Origin: Thalassobaculum_A sp040219615
Lineage (GTDB): Bacteria > Pseudomonadota > Alphaproteobacteria > Thalassobaculales > Thalassobaculaceae
Length of the DNA: 64,000 nt
NCBI RefSeq assembly: GCF_040219615.1
Contig: NZ_JAVJSE010000040.1
Coordinates: 62,001 to 126,000, forward strand
Direction: 5' to 3'
Within the stretch, counting starts at the first letter, position 1, and each line of letters opens with the position of its first letter. The translations under genes were made by a program, and so were the position numbers. This document shows, piece by piece, positions 43,897 through 51,739 of this stretch. The notes beneath the pieces were generated by a model that did no database searches, was not told the origin of the DNA, and saw only the letters and a program-made list of their open reading frames with translations.

Positions 43897-44760
43897 ATGC
43901 TGCGTCTGGAGAACCTGACGAAGACCTACCGTACCGGCGATCGGGCGCTGACCGGCGTGTCGCTCACCGTCGAGCCGGGGCAGGTGGTCGGGTTGATCGG
44001 TCCCTCGGGCGCCGGCAAGTCGACGCTGATCCGCTGCATCAACCGTCTGGTCGAGCCGAGCTCGGGCCAGGTGACGCTCGGGGACACCCGGCTCACCGGG
44101 CTCGGGCACGGCGCGCTACGGCGGGCCCGGCGGCGGATCGGGATGATTTTCCAGGAATATGCCCTGGTGGAGCGGCTGACCGTGATGGAGAACGTGCTCT
44201 CCGGGCGGCTCGGCTATGTCGGCTTCTGGCGCAGCTTCTTCCGGCGGTTTCCGCCGGATGCCGTCTCCAAGGCCTACGGGCTGCTCGACCGGGTCGGGCT
44301 CGGCGCCCATGTCGACAAGCGCGCCGACGCCCTGTCCGGCGGCCAGCGCCAGCGGGTCGGCATCGCCCGCGCCCTGGCGCAGGATCCCGACCTGCTGCTG
44401 GTCGACGAGCCGACCGCCTCGCTCGACCCCAAGACGTCCCGGCAGATCATGCGCCTGATCGTCGAGATCTGCGACGAGCGCGGCCTGCCGGCGATCATCA
44501 ACATCCACGACGTCGCGCTCGCCCAGAGCTTCGTGCGGCGGATCATCGGGCTGAAGGCCGGCGAGGTCGTGTTCGACGGCGCCCCGAACGAGCTCGACGA
44601 TGAAGTGCTCACCCGGATCTACGGCGAGGAGGACTGGTCGGCGACGATCCGATCGGTCGAGGACGACGCCGAGGAACCGCTCGATGCCCCGGCCCCGCAC
44701 GACGAGGCGCACGGCCCGGCCGAGGTCCTGGACCGCGAGCGGCTGGCCGGACTGTCATGA
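43897..44760 (+). CDS. phnC: Phosphonate-type ABC transporter ATPase PhnC
   Basis: 287 residues, a complete ABC ATPase: Walker A GPSGAGKST near 35-43, Q-loop in MIFQEYALVERLTVMENVL, signature LSGGQRQR near 148-155, Walker B LLLVDEP and switch His in INIHDVALAQ. A 35-residue acidic, Pro/Ala-rich tail after the ATPase core is longer than usual for PhnC. It energises the PhnE permeases in the inner membrane. The stop overlaps the first phnE start by four bases. Confidence 0.93.
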   Translation: MLRLENLTKTYRTGDRALTGVSLTVEPGQVVGLIGPSGAGKSTLIRCINRLVEPSSGQVTLGDTRLTGLGHGALRRARRRIGMIFQEYALVERLTVMENVLSGRLGYVGFWRSFFRRFPPDAVSKAYGLLDRVGLGAHVDKRADALSGGQRQRVGIARALAQDPDLLLVDEPTASLDPKTSRQIMRLIVEICDERGLPAIINIHDVALAQSFVRRIIGLKAGEVVFDGAPNELDDEVLTRIYGEEDWSATIRSVEDDAEEPLDAPAPHDEAHGPAEVLDRERLAGLS

Positions 44761-45572
44761 GCGCACCCGCCGAGACCACCCCGCTTCCGACGACCTGGCG
44801 GCGACCGCCGCCGATCCGCGACCCGCGGCTGCGCTGGGCGATCTACGGCGGCTCCCTGGTCTACCTGGTCCTGGCCTTCGCCTCGATCGACATCAACTGG
44901 ACCCGGGTCTACGACGGACTCGACCGCGGCCTGCGCTTCGTGAAGGGCTTCCTGGTCCCGGACTTCCTCAGCCGCTGGGGCGACATCGCCCAGGGGATGG
45001 AGGAGAGCCTGACCATGACCGTGACGGCGACCGTGGTCGGCATCCTGATCTCGGTGCCGATCGGCATCGGCGGGGCCCGCAACATCGCCCCGATGCCGGT
45101 CTATCTGACCTGTCGCGCGATCATCGCGCTGTCGCGCAGCTTCCAGGAGATCATCATCGCCATCCTGTTCGTGGCGATGTTCGGGTTCGGGCCGTTCGCC
45201 GGCTTCCTGACCCTGTCCTTCGCCACCATCGGCTTCCTGGCCAAGCTGCTGGCCGAGGACATCGAGGACATCGACGAGGCCCAGGCCGAGGCGATCCGGG
45301 CGACCGGCGCCGGCTGGTGGCAGGTGGTGAACTTCGGCATCCAGCCGCAGGTCATGCCGCGGCTGATCGGCCTCAGCCTGTACCGGCTCGACATCAACTT
45401 CCGGGAATCCTCGGTGATCGGCATCGTCGGCGCCGGCGGCATCGGCGCCACCCTGAACACCGCCATGGACCGCTACGAGTACGACTCGGCCGCCGCCATC
45501 CTGATCCTGATCATCGTCATCGTGATGCTCGCCGAGTACGGCTCCAGCGTCATCCGCCAGCGGATCCAGTGA
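44757..45572 (+). CDS. phnE: Phosphonate-type ABC permease PhnE (first)
   Basis: 271 residues with about six membrane helices. The cytoplasmic EAA-like loop reads EDIDEAQAEAIRATGAGWWQ (about 167-186), followed by NFGIQPQVMPRLIG, both PhnE-typical. It overlaps phnC by four bases and the second phnE by one base (TGATG), so subunits are made in step. Two different permease genes suggest a heterodimeric channel. Confidence 0.92.
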   Translation: MSAPAETTPLPTTWRRPPPIRDPRLRWAIYGGSLVYLVLAFASIDINWTRVYDGLDRGLRFVKGFLVPDFLSRWGDIAQGMEESLTMTVTATVVGILISVPIGIGGARNIAPMPVYLTCRAIIALSRSFQEIIIAILFVAMFGFGPFAGFLTLSFATIGFLAKLLAEDIEDIDEAQAEAIRATGAGWWQVVNFGIQPQVMPRLIGLSLYRLDINFRESSVIGIVGAGGIGATLNTAMDRYEYDSAAAILILIIVIVMLAEYGSSVIRQRIQ

Positions 45573-46387
45573 TGACCGACACCTCCCGCAGCTTCCCCCA
45601 GGTCTGGCGCAAGCGAACCCCGCGCGCCGATCTGCTGATCTGGCTCGGCTGGTTCGCGCTGGTGGCGCTGTTCGTGTTCTGCTGGCAGGTCATGACGAAG
45701 GACACGATCTGGGCCTTCGTCGCGGACGCGCCGAGCCAGGCCGCCGACATCGGCTCGCGGATGGTGCCGCCGCGCTGGGGCTATCTGCCGGAACTGATGG
45801 GACCGCTCTGGGACACCATCAACATCGCCACCCTCGGCACCCTGCTGGCGGTCATCATGGCGGTTCCGGTGGCGTTCCTGGCGGCCCGCAACACGACGCC
45901 GAGCGTGCGCATCGTGCGGCCGCTGGCGATGCTGGCGATCGTGTCCAGCCGGTCGATCAACGCGCTGATCTGGGCGCTGCTGCTGGTCGCCATCATCGGC
46001 CCGGGCGTGCCGGCCGGAATCGTCGCGATCGCGCTGCGCTCGGTCGGGTTCGTCGCCAAGCTGCTGTACGAGGCGATCGAGGAGATCGACGAGAAGCAGG
46101 TCGAGGCGGTGACCGCGACCGGGGCCTCGACCGCGCAGGTCATCGACTTCGCGATCGTGCCGCAGATCCTGCCGGCCTTCGCCGGGATCTGCGTGTTCCG
46201 CTGGGACATCAACATTCGCGAGTCGGCGGTTCTGGGACTGGTCGGGGCCGGCGGCCTGGGCCTGAAGCTGCAGGACTCGTTGAACATTCTCGCCTGGCCC
46301 CAAGTTACAGTGATCTTCGTGCTTATTCTGATGACGGTTCTGATCAGCGAATGGGTTTCGGCCCGGGTGCGGCACGCGATCATCTGA
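45572..46387 (+). CDS. phnE: Phosphonate-type ABC permease PhnE (second)
   Basis: 271 residues, paralogous to the preceding gene, with about six helices and the ATPase-docking loop EEIDEKQVEAVTATGASTAQ (about 169-188). The longer first periplasmic loop (about 50-75, PSQAADIGSRMVPPRW) is usual for the second PhnE type. It pairs with the first PhnE. It ends 37 bases before the Na/Pi cotransporter gene, so both may be on one transcript. Confidence 0.92.
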   Translation: MTDTSRSFPQVWRKRTPRADLLIWLGWFALVALFVFCWQVMTKDTIWAFVADAPSQAADIGSRMVPPRWGYLPELMGPLWDTINIATLGTLLAVIMAVPVAFLAARNTTPSVRIVRPLAMLAIVSSRSINALIWALLLVAIIGPGVPAGIVAIALRSVGFVAKLLYEAIEEIDEKQVEAVTATGASTAQVIDFAIVPQILPAFAGICVFRWDINIRESAVLGLVGAGGLGLKLQDSLNILAWPQVTVIFVLILMTVLISEWVSARVRHAII

Positions 46388-46424
46388 CGGCCGGCCCAGC
46401 CACCACGCAGTCGAGGACATCGGG

Positions 46425-48122
46425 TTGGAAATCCTGATCAATATCGCCGGCGGCATCGCGCTGCTGCTCTGGGGAGTCCGGATGGTCCGCACCGGCGTGA
46501 CCCGGGCCTTCGGCTCGGCGATCCGGCGCGGAATCGCGGTGGCGACCCGGCGCCGCCTGACCGCCTTCGCCACCGGCATGGCGGTCACTGGCGTCCTGCA
46601 GAGCAGCACGGCGACCGCGCTGATCGTGTCGTCGTTCGGCGGCCGCGGCATGATCGCGCTGCCGGCGGCTCTCGCCGTCATGCTCGGCGCCGACGTCGGC
46701 AGCACATTGGTGGTCCAGGTGCTGTCGCTCGACATCTCCTGGCTGTCGCCGCTGTTCCTGCTGGTCGGCGTGATCGGCTTCCTGACCACCGAGGACAGCA
46801 GGCGGCGCAACCTGTCACGCATCCTGATCGGCCTCGGGATGATGCTGCTGGCGATCCGGCTGATCATGCTGGCCTCGCACCCGCTGCGCGACGCCGAGAC
46901 CCTGTCGGTGCTGCTGCACCCGCTGACCAGCGAACCGCTGCTGGCGATCCTGGTGGCGGCCGTGCTGACCTGGCTGGCGCATTCCAGCCTGACGGTCGTG
47001 GTGCTGGTGATGTCGCTGGCGTCGCTGCAGGTCATCAGCATGCAGCTGGCGCTGGTGCTGGTGCTCGGTGCCAATGTCGGCGGCGCGATCACGCCGCTGG
47101 TCATGACGCTGGGGCAGCTGCCCAGTGCCCGCCGCGTTCCGCTCGGCAACCTGCTGATGCGGGCCGCCGGGGCCGCCGCCTGCGTGTGGGCGGTTCCCTA
47201 CGTGATCCCGTATCTGGCGATGATCTCGTTCGACGACGCCCACCGGGTCGCGAACTTCCACACGATCTTCAACCTGGCGCTGGCGGCCGTGTTCCTGCCG
47301 CTCGTCAGCCTGGTCGCGGCCCTGGTCATGCGCCTGCTGCCCGAGCGCGAGATCGTCGACGACGACAAGCAGCCGCGCTACCTGGAGCAGTCGGCGCTCG
47401 ATTCCCCGGCGGTCGCCCTGACCTGCGCCAGCCGCGAGACGTTGCGCATGGGCGACGAGGTCTCGGAGATGCTGACCCGCACCATGGAGGTGTTCCGGCG
47501 CGACGACGCCGGCATGGTGAAGGAGGTCGAGCGGTCGGACGACGTGGTCGACGGGCTGCACGAGGCGATCAAGATCTACCTGACCCGGCTGGCCCGCAAC
47601 GAACTCGACCCGGCGGAGAGCCGCCGGACCGTCGAGATCCTAAGCTTCACCACCAACCTCGAACATGTCGGCGACATCATCGACAAGAACCTGATGGAGC
47701 TGGCGGCCAAGAAGATCAAGGCGCGGCTGTCGTTCTCCAAGGAGGGCCTCGGCGAGATCGAGAGCATGCATGCGCAGGTCGTCAGCAACCTGCAGCTGGC
47801 GCTGAACGTCTTCATGTCCGGCGACCTGCAGCTGGCGCGCAAGCTGCTCGAGCAGAAGGTGCGGATCCGCGAGATGGAGCAGCGCTACTCCGAGGCACAC
47901 TACGCCCGCATCGGCGCCGGCCGGCCTGAATCGATGGAGAGCAGCTCGCTGCACCTGGACGTGCTGCGGGATCTCAAACGGATCAACAGTCACGTCACCT
48001 CTGTGGCCTACCCGATCCTCGAGGATGCCGGGCAGATCGCATCCAGCCGGCTGCGCACGCCGGACGCCGAGGCCGGCCGCAAGCAGCGTACGGCCCCCGC
48101 CAGCGAGGCCGACGCCCAATGA
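46425..48122 (+). CDS. Na+/phosphate cotransporter with PhoU-like C-terminal domain
   Basis: 565 residues. Two inverted Na/Pi-cotransporter repeats (PF02690) occupy about 5-305, each with the Gln/Ser-rich core: GVLQSSTATALIV and WLAHSSLTVVVLVM. The C-terminal third (about 330-545) is a helical PhoU-like domain that probably regulates transport. The start is TTG at 46425 with GAGG eight bases upstream; no better start is visible. It is a secondary transporter in the inner membrane, most likely for phosphate with sodium. It lies directly after phnDCEE and overlaps hisE by four bases, joining phosphorus uptake with a histidine-type gene. Confidence 0.9.
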   Translation: MEILINIAGGIALLLWGVRMVRTGVTRAFGSAIRRGIAVATRRRLTAFATGMAVTGVLQSSTATALIVSSFGGRGMIALPAALAVMLGADVGSTLVVQVLSLDISWLSPLFLLVGVIGFLTTEDSRRRNLSRILIGLGMMLLAIRLIMLASHPLRDAETLSVLLHPLTSEPLLAILVAAVLTWLAHSSLTVVVLVMSLASLQVISMQLALVLVLGANVGGAITPLVMTLGQLPSARRVPLGNLLMRAAGAAACVWAVPYVIPYLAMISFDDAHRVANFHTIFNLALAAVFLPLVSLVAALVMRLLPEREIVDDDKQPRYLEQSALDSPAVALTCASRETLRMGDEVSEMLTRTMEVFRRDDAGMVKEVERSDDVVDGLHEAIKIYLTRLARNELDPAESRRTVEILSFTTNLEHVGDIIDKNLMELAAKKIKARLSFSKEGLGEIESMHAQVVSNLQLALNVFMSGDLQLARKLLEQKVRIREMEQRYSEAHYARIGAGRPESMESSSLHLDVLRDLKRINSHVTSVAYPILEDAGQIASSRLRTPDAEAGRKQRTAPASEADAQ

Positions 48123-48433
48123 GCCACCCGATCGACCGGCTGTATCACGGCGTCCACCTCGCCCGGGCGGAATCGCCGCCCGAGAGCCGGACCGCCCAGT
48201 TGCTGAAGGACGGCAACCCGAAGGTCGCCAAGAAGGTCGCCGAGGAAGCCACCGAGGTGGCGCTCGACGCGGTCGTCGCGGACCGCGACGGCGTGATCCG
48301 GGAATCCGCCGACCTGCTCTACAACCTCATGGTGCTGTGGGTCCACATGGGCATTACGCCCTCGGAGATCTGGGCCGAGATGGACCATCGCGAGAGCACG
48401 CTCGGCCTGGCCGGCAAGATGCCCAAGTCCTGA
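48119..48433 (+). CDS. hisE: Phosphoribosyl-ATP pyrophosphohydrolase HisE
   Basis: 104 residues, an all-alpha MazG-like NTP pyrophosphatase of HisE type. The metal-binding helix signature KVAEEATEVALDAV, followed by ESADLLYNLMVLWV, is present. It would convert phosphoribosyl-ATP to phosphoribosyl-AMP with release of pyrophosphate in histidine synthesis. No other core his gene is adjacent, so this may be a detached or second copy. Its start overlaps the cotransporter stop (ATGA), and an IMPase-family phosphatase gene follows 14 bases later. Confidence 0.88.
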   Translation: MSHPIDRLYHGVHLARAESPPESRTAQLLKDGNPKVAKKVAEEATEVALDAVVADRDGVIRESADLLYNLMVLWVHMGITPSEIWAEMDHRESTLGLAGKMPKS

Positions 48434-48447
48434 CGGAGCGACGGTCC

Positions 48448-49224
48448 ATGGATGACGACCGGCTGGAAGCGCGGCTGCAGGTCGCGCAGGCGGCCGCCAG
48501 GGCGGGCGGCACGCTGGCCCGCGACTACTTCGAACGGCGAGCCGAGCTGGCGGTCGAGACCAAGGGTCCGCACGACCTGGTCAGTATCGCCGACCGGGCC
48601 GTGGAGACCGCGATCCGCGAGGCTATCGCCGCCGAGTTTCCGGACGATCCGCTGGTCGGCGAGGAGCATGGCGGCGACGCCGCCGAGACCGGCTGGGTGA
48701 TCGACCCGATCGACGGCACCCAGAACTTCCTGCGCGGCATCCCGCAGTTCGTGGTGTCGATCGCCTACCGGCATGGCGGCCGGACCGAGATCGGCGTGAT
48801 CCACGACCCGAACACCGGCGAGACCCATTCCGCCCGGCGCGGCCACGGCGCCCGGCGCGACGGCGTCGCGATCCGGGTCAGCGGAATCGGCAGCTTCGAG
48901 CATGCCGTGCTCGGCGTCGGCCACTCGCCGCGACACGCCGCCGAGCTGTACAACGCCACGGTTTCAGCGGTGGTGTCGGCCGGGGCCCAGACCCGCAACT
49001 ACTGCTGCGCGGCCCTGCAGCTCGCCTATGTCGCCGACGGTCGGCTGGACGCGACCTGGGACCCGTATCTGCTGGACTGGGACGTCGCCGCCGGGATCCT
49101 GCTGGTCGAGGAGGCCGGTGGCACCTCCGTGTCGTTCGAGCCGGGCCGCCTCGGCCCCTCGGCCGACCGGCTGATCGCCGGAAACGCGGCATTGGTCGAG
49201 GCCCTGAGGGTGCTGCTGCCCTGA
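48448..49224 (+). CDS. Inositol-monophosphatase-family phosphatase
   Basis: 258 residues. The Mg-binding motifs are complete: GEEHGGD near 71-77, WVIDPIDGTQNF near 86-97 and WDVAAG near 211-216. Members dephosphorylate inositol-1-phosphate, other sugar phosphates, or histidinol phosphate (the HisN type of alphaproteobacteria and actinobacteria). The location 14 bases after hisE makes a histidinol-phosphatase role possible, but the motif form is equally compatible with SuhB-type IMPase. The start at 48448 follows GGAGCG. It is cytoplasmic and convergent with the SLATT-like gene. Confidence 0.85.
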   Translation: MDDDRLEARLQVAQAAARAGGTLARDYFERRAELAVETKGPHDLVSIADRAVETAIREAIAAEFPDDPLVGEEHGGDAAETGWVIDPIDGTQNFLRGIPQFVVSIAYRHGGRTEIGVIHDPNTGETHSARRGHGARRDGVAIRVSGIGSFEHAVLGVGHSPRHAAELYNATVSAVVSAGAQTRNYCCAALQLAYVADGRLDATWDPYLLDWDVAAGILLVEEAGGTSVSFEPGRLGPSADRLIAGNAALVEALRVLLP

Positions 49225-49241
49225 GTCCCCGGGATCCCGAC

Positions 49242-50150
49242 CTAGGCCGGGACCGCGATGCTCGCCTCGCCGACCTTGTCCGATTCAACGGCAACCAGCT
49301 TCGAGGCACTGCCGGTCGTGCCGTCGGCCTTCGTCCACTCGTAGTGCATCATGTGACCGCCCGGATCCAATGCCTGACTGGTAGCGGTCCCGTCGGGGCC
49401 GAGCGGCAGCGGGCGCGACCCGATCCGCACCTTGATGCTGCTCCGGACCGGATCGGCCAGCTTCTCCCAGCCCTCGACCCTGACGTGCACCCGGCCGGGG
49501 ACGGCGTCGTAGCGGTCGAACTCCTGCTTGCGGTCGAACGACAGCAGGCGGCCCCGTTGCCGAGTGGCCCATTGCGTGGTCTCGGCCTCGACGGCCGCCT
49601 CGACGCTGTCCATGAAGCGCCGTTGCAGATCGAGCAGCGCGTACAGCTCGGTACCGTCTGCGCCGGGCTGGTGCGCGGCCAGTCGCGAGGCCCACTCGTA
49701 GCGGAAGGCCGCCAGCCGCCGGACCAGCTCCGCCTGGGTCAGGCGGTACCGCATCCAGCTCTCGGAATACCCGAAGAAATTGTCGAGTCCGACAAGGATG
49801 CCGGCGATCGTGATCACGATGTAGCCGAGGTGCGAAGTCTCGATATCGCCGATCTTCGGAAGCATCGGCGCCGACAGCGGCACCAGCGCCCCCAGGCCGA
49901 CCAGAACCAGGGACCAGCGGCGCAGCCGGCGCGCCACCGTGCCCTGCAGTCCGGCCTTGTCGTCATACCAGTCGATCCGGCCCTGAACCGCGGTCACGGT
50001 CGCCTGATGGATCGCATCGAGCGACTCCTGCAGCTTGTCCGGAGCCCAGGCGCCCAACGATGCCGGAAACGGCTGGAGATTGGCCGGATAGCCGGGCGGC
50101 CGCCCGCTCGCGCCCGCCTCGCCGCCCTTCCGGGAGCCGGAGTCGCTCAT
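49242..50150 (-). CDS. SLATT-like (DUF4231-type) two-helix membrane protein
   Basis: 302 residues. After a Gly/Pro-rich start, the segment RIDWYDDKAGLQGTVARRLRRW leads into two close membrane helices (about 83-102 and 113-132) and then a long amphipathic helical region (about 135-205). This is the layout of SLATT/DUF4231 proteins, predicted membrane pore effectors in nucleotide-signal conflict systems. The last 95 residues look beta-rich and are unassigned; a prokaryotic-YEATS-like domain is one possibility. The ATG at 50150 has GGGGAGG ahead. A separate promoter is plausible (TTGACT, 17 bases, TCGGAT, reading down from 50212). No SMODS, SLOG or cyclase partner is adjacent. Confidence 0.6.
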   Translation of the reverse strand: MSDSGSRKGGEAGASGRPPGYPANLQPFPASLGAWAPDKLQESLDAIHQATVTAVQGRIDWYDDKAGLQGTVARRLRRWSLVLVGLGALVPLSAPMLPKIGDIETSHLGYIVITIAGILVGLDNFFGYSESWMRYRLTQAELVRRLAAFRYEWASRLAAHQPGADGTELYALLDLQRRFMDSVEAAVEAETTQWATRQRGRLLSFDRKQEFDRYDAVPGRVHVRVEGWEKLADPVRSSIKVRIGSRPLPLGPDGTATSQALDPGGHMMHYEWTKADGTTGSASKLVAVESDKVGEASIAVPA

Positions 50151-50273
50151 GCCATCCTCCCCGCGCAATCGAGCCCACAGGGAATCCGACAGAGAGTCGG
50201 CAGTCGAGTCAATCCCGCGTTGTGCAACCCCGGGCGCTGTGCGATCCAGGCGTCCGGCCGGTGGGCGCGGCGC

Positions 50274-51446
50274 CTACGTCCGCGCCAGCTGGGTCTCGAC
50301 CAGCTTCGCCCAGAAGCTGGCGCCGACCGGCAGGACCTCGTCGTTGAAGTCGTACATCGGGTGGTGCAGGCCGTAGTCCTTGCCGGGCGCGCCGCCGCCG
50401 AGCCACAGGAAGGCACCGGGCCGCTCGCTCAGGAAGAACGCGAAGTCCTCGCTCGCCATGATCGGGGCGGTATCGCGCTCGACCATCTTCGGCCCGACCA
50501 CCTGGTCGGCGACGTCGGCCACGATCCCGGCGGTCTCGGCCGGGTTGATCACCGCGTTGTAGCCGCGCCGGTACTCGACCTCGACCTCGCAGCCGAAGGC
50601 CCGGCCGACACCGTCGCACAGCGCCCGGATGCGCTGCTCGATCAGGTCGCGCACACCGTTGTCGAAGGTGCGGATCGACAGCTTCAGCTCGGCGGTCGCC
50701 GGGATCACGTTGTTGGCGGTGCCGGCGTGGAACTGCGCGACGGTAACCACCGCCGACAGCAGCGGGTCGACGTTGCGGCTGACCACGGTCTGGATGCCCT
50801 GGTACAGCTGGACGCCGACCGCAATCGGGTCGATCCCGTCATGCGGGCGGGCGGCATGCGCGCCCTTGCCGCGGACCGTGAGGAACGCCTGGTCGGCCGC
50901 CGCCATCAGCGGGCCGGGGCGGACGCCGATGGTGCCGGCCGGCATGTGCGGGGCGTTGTGGATGCCCCAGACCGTGTCGCTCGGGAAGCGCTCGAACAGG
51001 CCTTCCTCGATCATGACCCGGGCGCCCGCCCCGCCTTCCTCGGCCGGCTGGAAGACGAAGTTGACGGTGCCGTCGAAGTTGCGGGTCTCGGCCAGGTAGC
51101 GGGCCGCCCCCAGGAGCATGGTGGTGTGGCCGTCATGGCCGCAGGCATGCATGCGGCCCGGGTTCAGCGAGCGGTAGGGCGGGTTGCCCTCCTCGTCCAT
51201 CGGCAGCGCGTCCATGTCGGCGCGCAGCGCGATCGAACGGCCGCTGTCGCCCTGGCCGCGCAGCACTCCGACGACACCGGTCCCGGCGATGCCGGTGTGA
51301 ACCTCGATGCCCCAGGACTTCAGCTTCTCGGCCACCGCCGCCGCCGTGCGGTGCTCCTCGAACTTGATCTCCGGGTGGGCGTGGAAGTCACGTCGCCACT
51401 CGGTCATGTCGGCGTGGAACTCCGCAATGCGGTTGTTGACGGGCAT
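50274..51446 (-). CDS. M20-family amidohydrolase (hippurate hydrolase-like)
   Basis: 390 residues, full length. The di-metal site residues are visible: MHACGHDGHTTML (near 102-114), the catalytic glutamate pair in AEEGG, and a C-terminal HHPMYDFND. The dimerisation or lid domain lies at about 185-290 (GKGAHAARPHDGIDPI). Family members remove acyl groups from N-acyl amino acids such as hippurate or from indole-acetyl conjugates in the cytoplasm; the exact substrate is unknown. The ATG at 51446 follows CGGAG at eight bases; an upstream Pro/Arg-rich extension is not used. Confidence 0.9.
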   Translation of the reverse strand: MPVNNRIAEFHADMTEWRRDFHAHPEIKFEEHRTAAAVAEKLKSWGIEVHTGIAGTGVVGVLRGQGDSGRSIALRADMDALPMDEEGNPPYRSLNPGRMHACGHDGHTTMLLGAARYLAETRNFDGTVNFVFQPAEEGGAGARVMIEEGLFERFPSDTVWGIHNAPHMPAGTIGVRPGPLMAAADQAFLTVRGKGAHAARPHDGIDPIAVGVQLYQGIQTVVSRNVDPLLSAVVTVAQFHAGTANNVIPATAELKLSIRTFDNGVRDLIEQRIRALCDGVGRAFGCEVEVEYRRGYNAVINPAETAGIVADVADQVVGPKMVERDTAPIMASEDFAFFLSERPGAFLWLGGGAPGKDYGLHHPMYDFNDEVLPVGASFWAKLVETQLART

Positions 51447-51621
51447 CGATCGACTCCGAAGACGGGGCGGCGGCGCGGGCGGCAACGGCGGGCGCACAGG
51501 CCCGGCCCGCCCGGTTCACCGGATGAGACTGTGGCGATCATAGGCCGCAACCGGGGCTGTCAGGCAACTGCCAAAGCGAGGGGCCGGCATCGCACCGGCG
51601 CGTGCCTGGTCCCGAAGGGGC

Positions 51622-51674
51622 TTGACGTCATGCCGGACAGGCATCATTGTAAGTGAATGTTTACTAACTAAACA
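51622..51674 (+). promoter_or_regulatory. Promoter and operator candidate upstream of the Aas-type gene
   Basis: The 293-base gap 51447-51739 holds a TTGACG -35-like hexamer (51622-51627). It is followed by ATGCC-GGACA-GGCAT (inverse arms in the spacer) and a perfect inverted repeat TGTTTA-CTAAC-TAAACA (51658-51674). The last resembles operators of TetR- or FadR-type fatty-acid regulators. The spacing would let a bound regulator block the start region. Nothing else was seen in the gap. Confidence 0.45.
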
Positions 51675-51739
51675 ATCGCAGCCCGGGTCGGCGGTTTCCC
51701 CGAGGGACCGATCCGCGCCGCCCGTCGGAGTGACCGACC

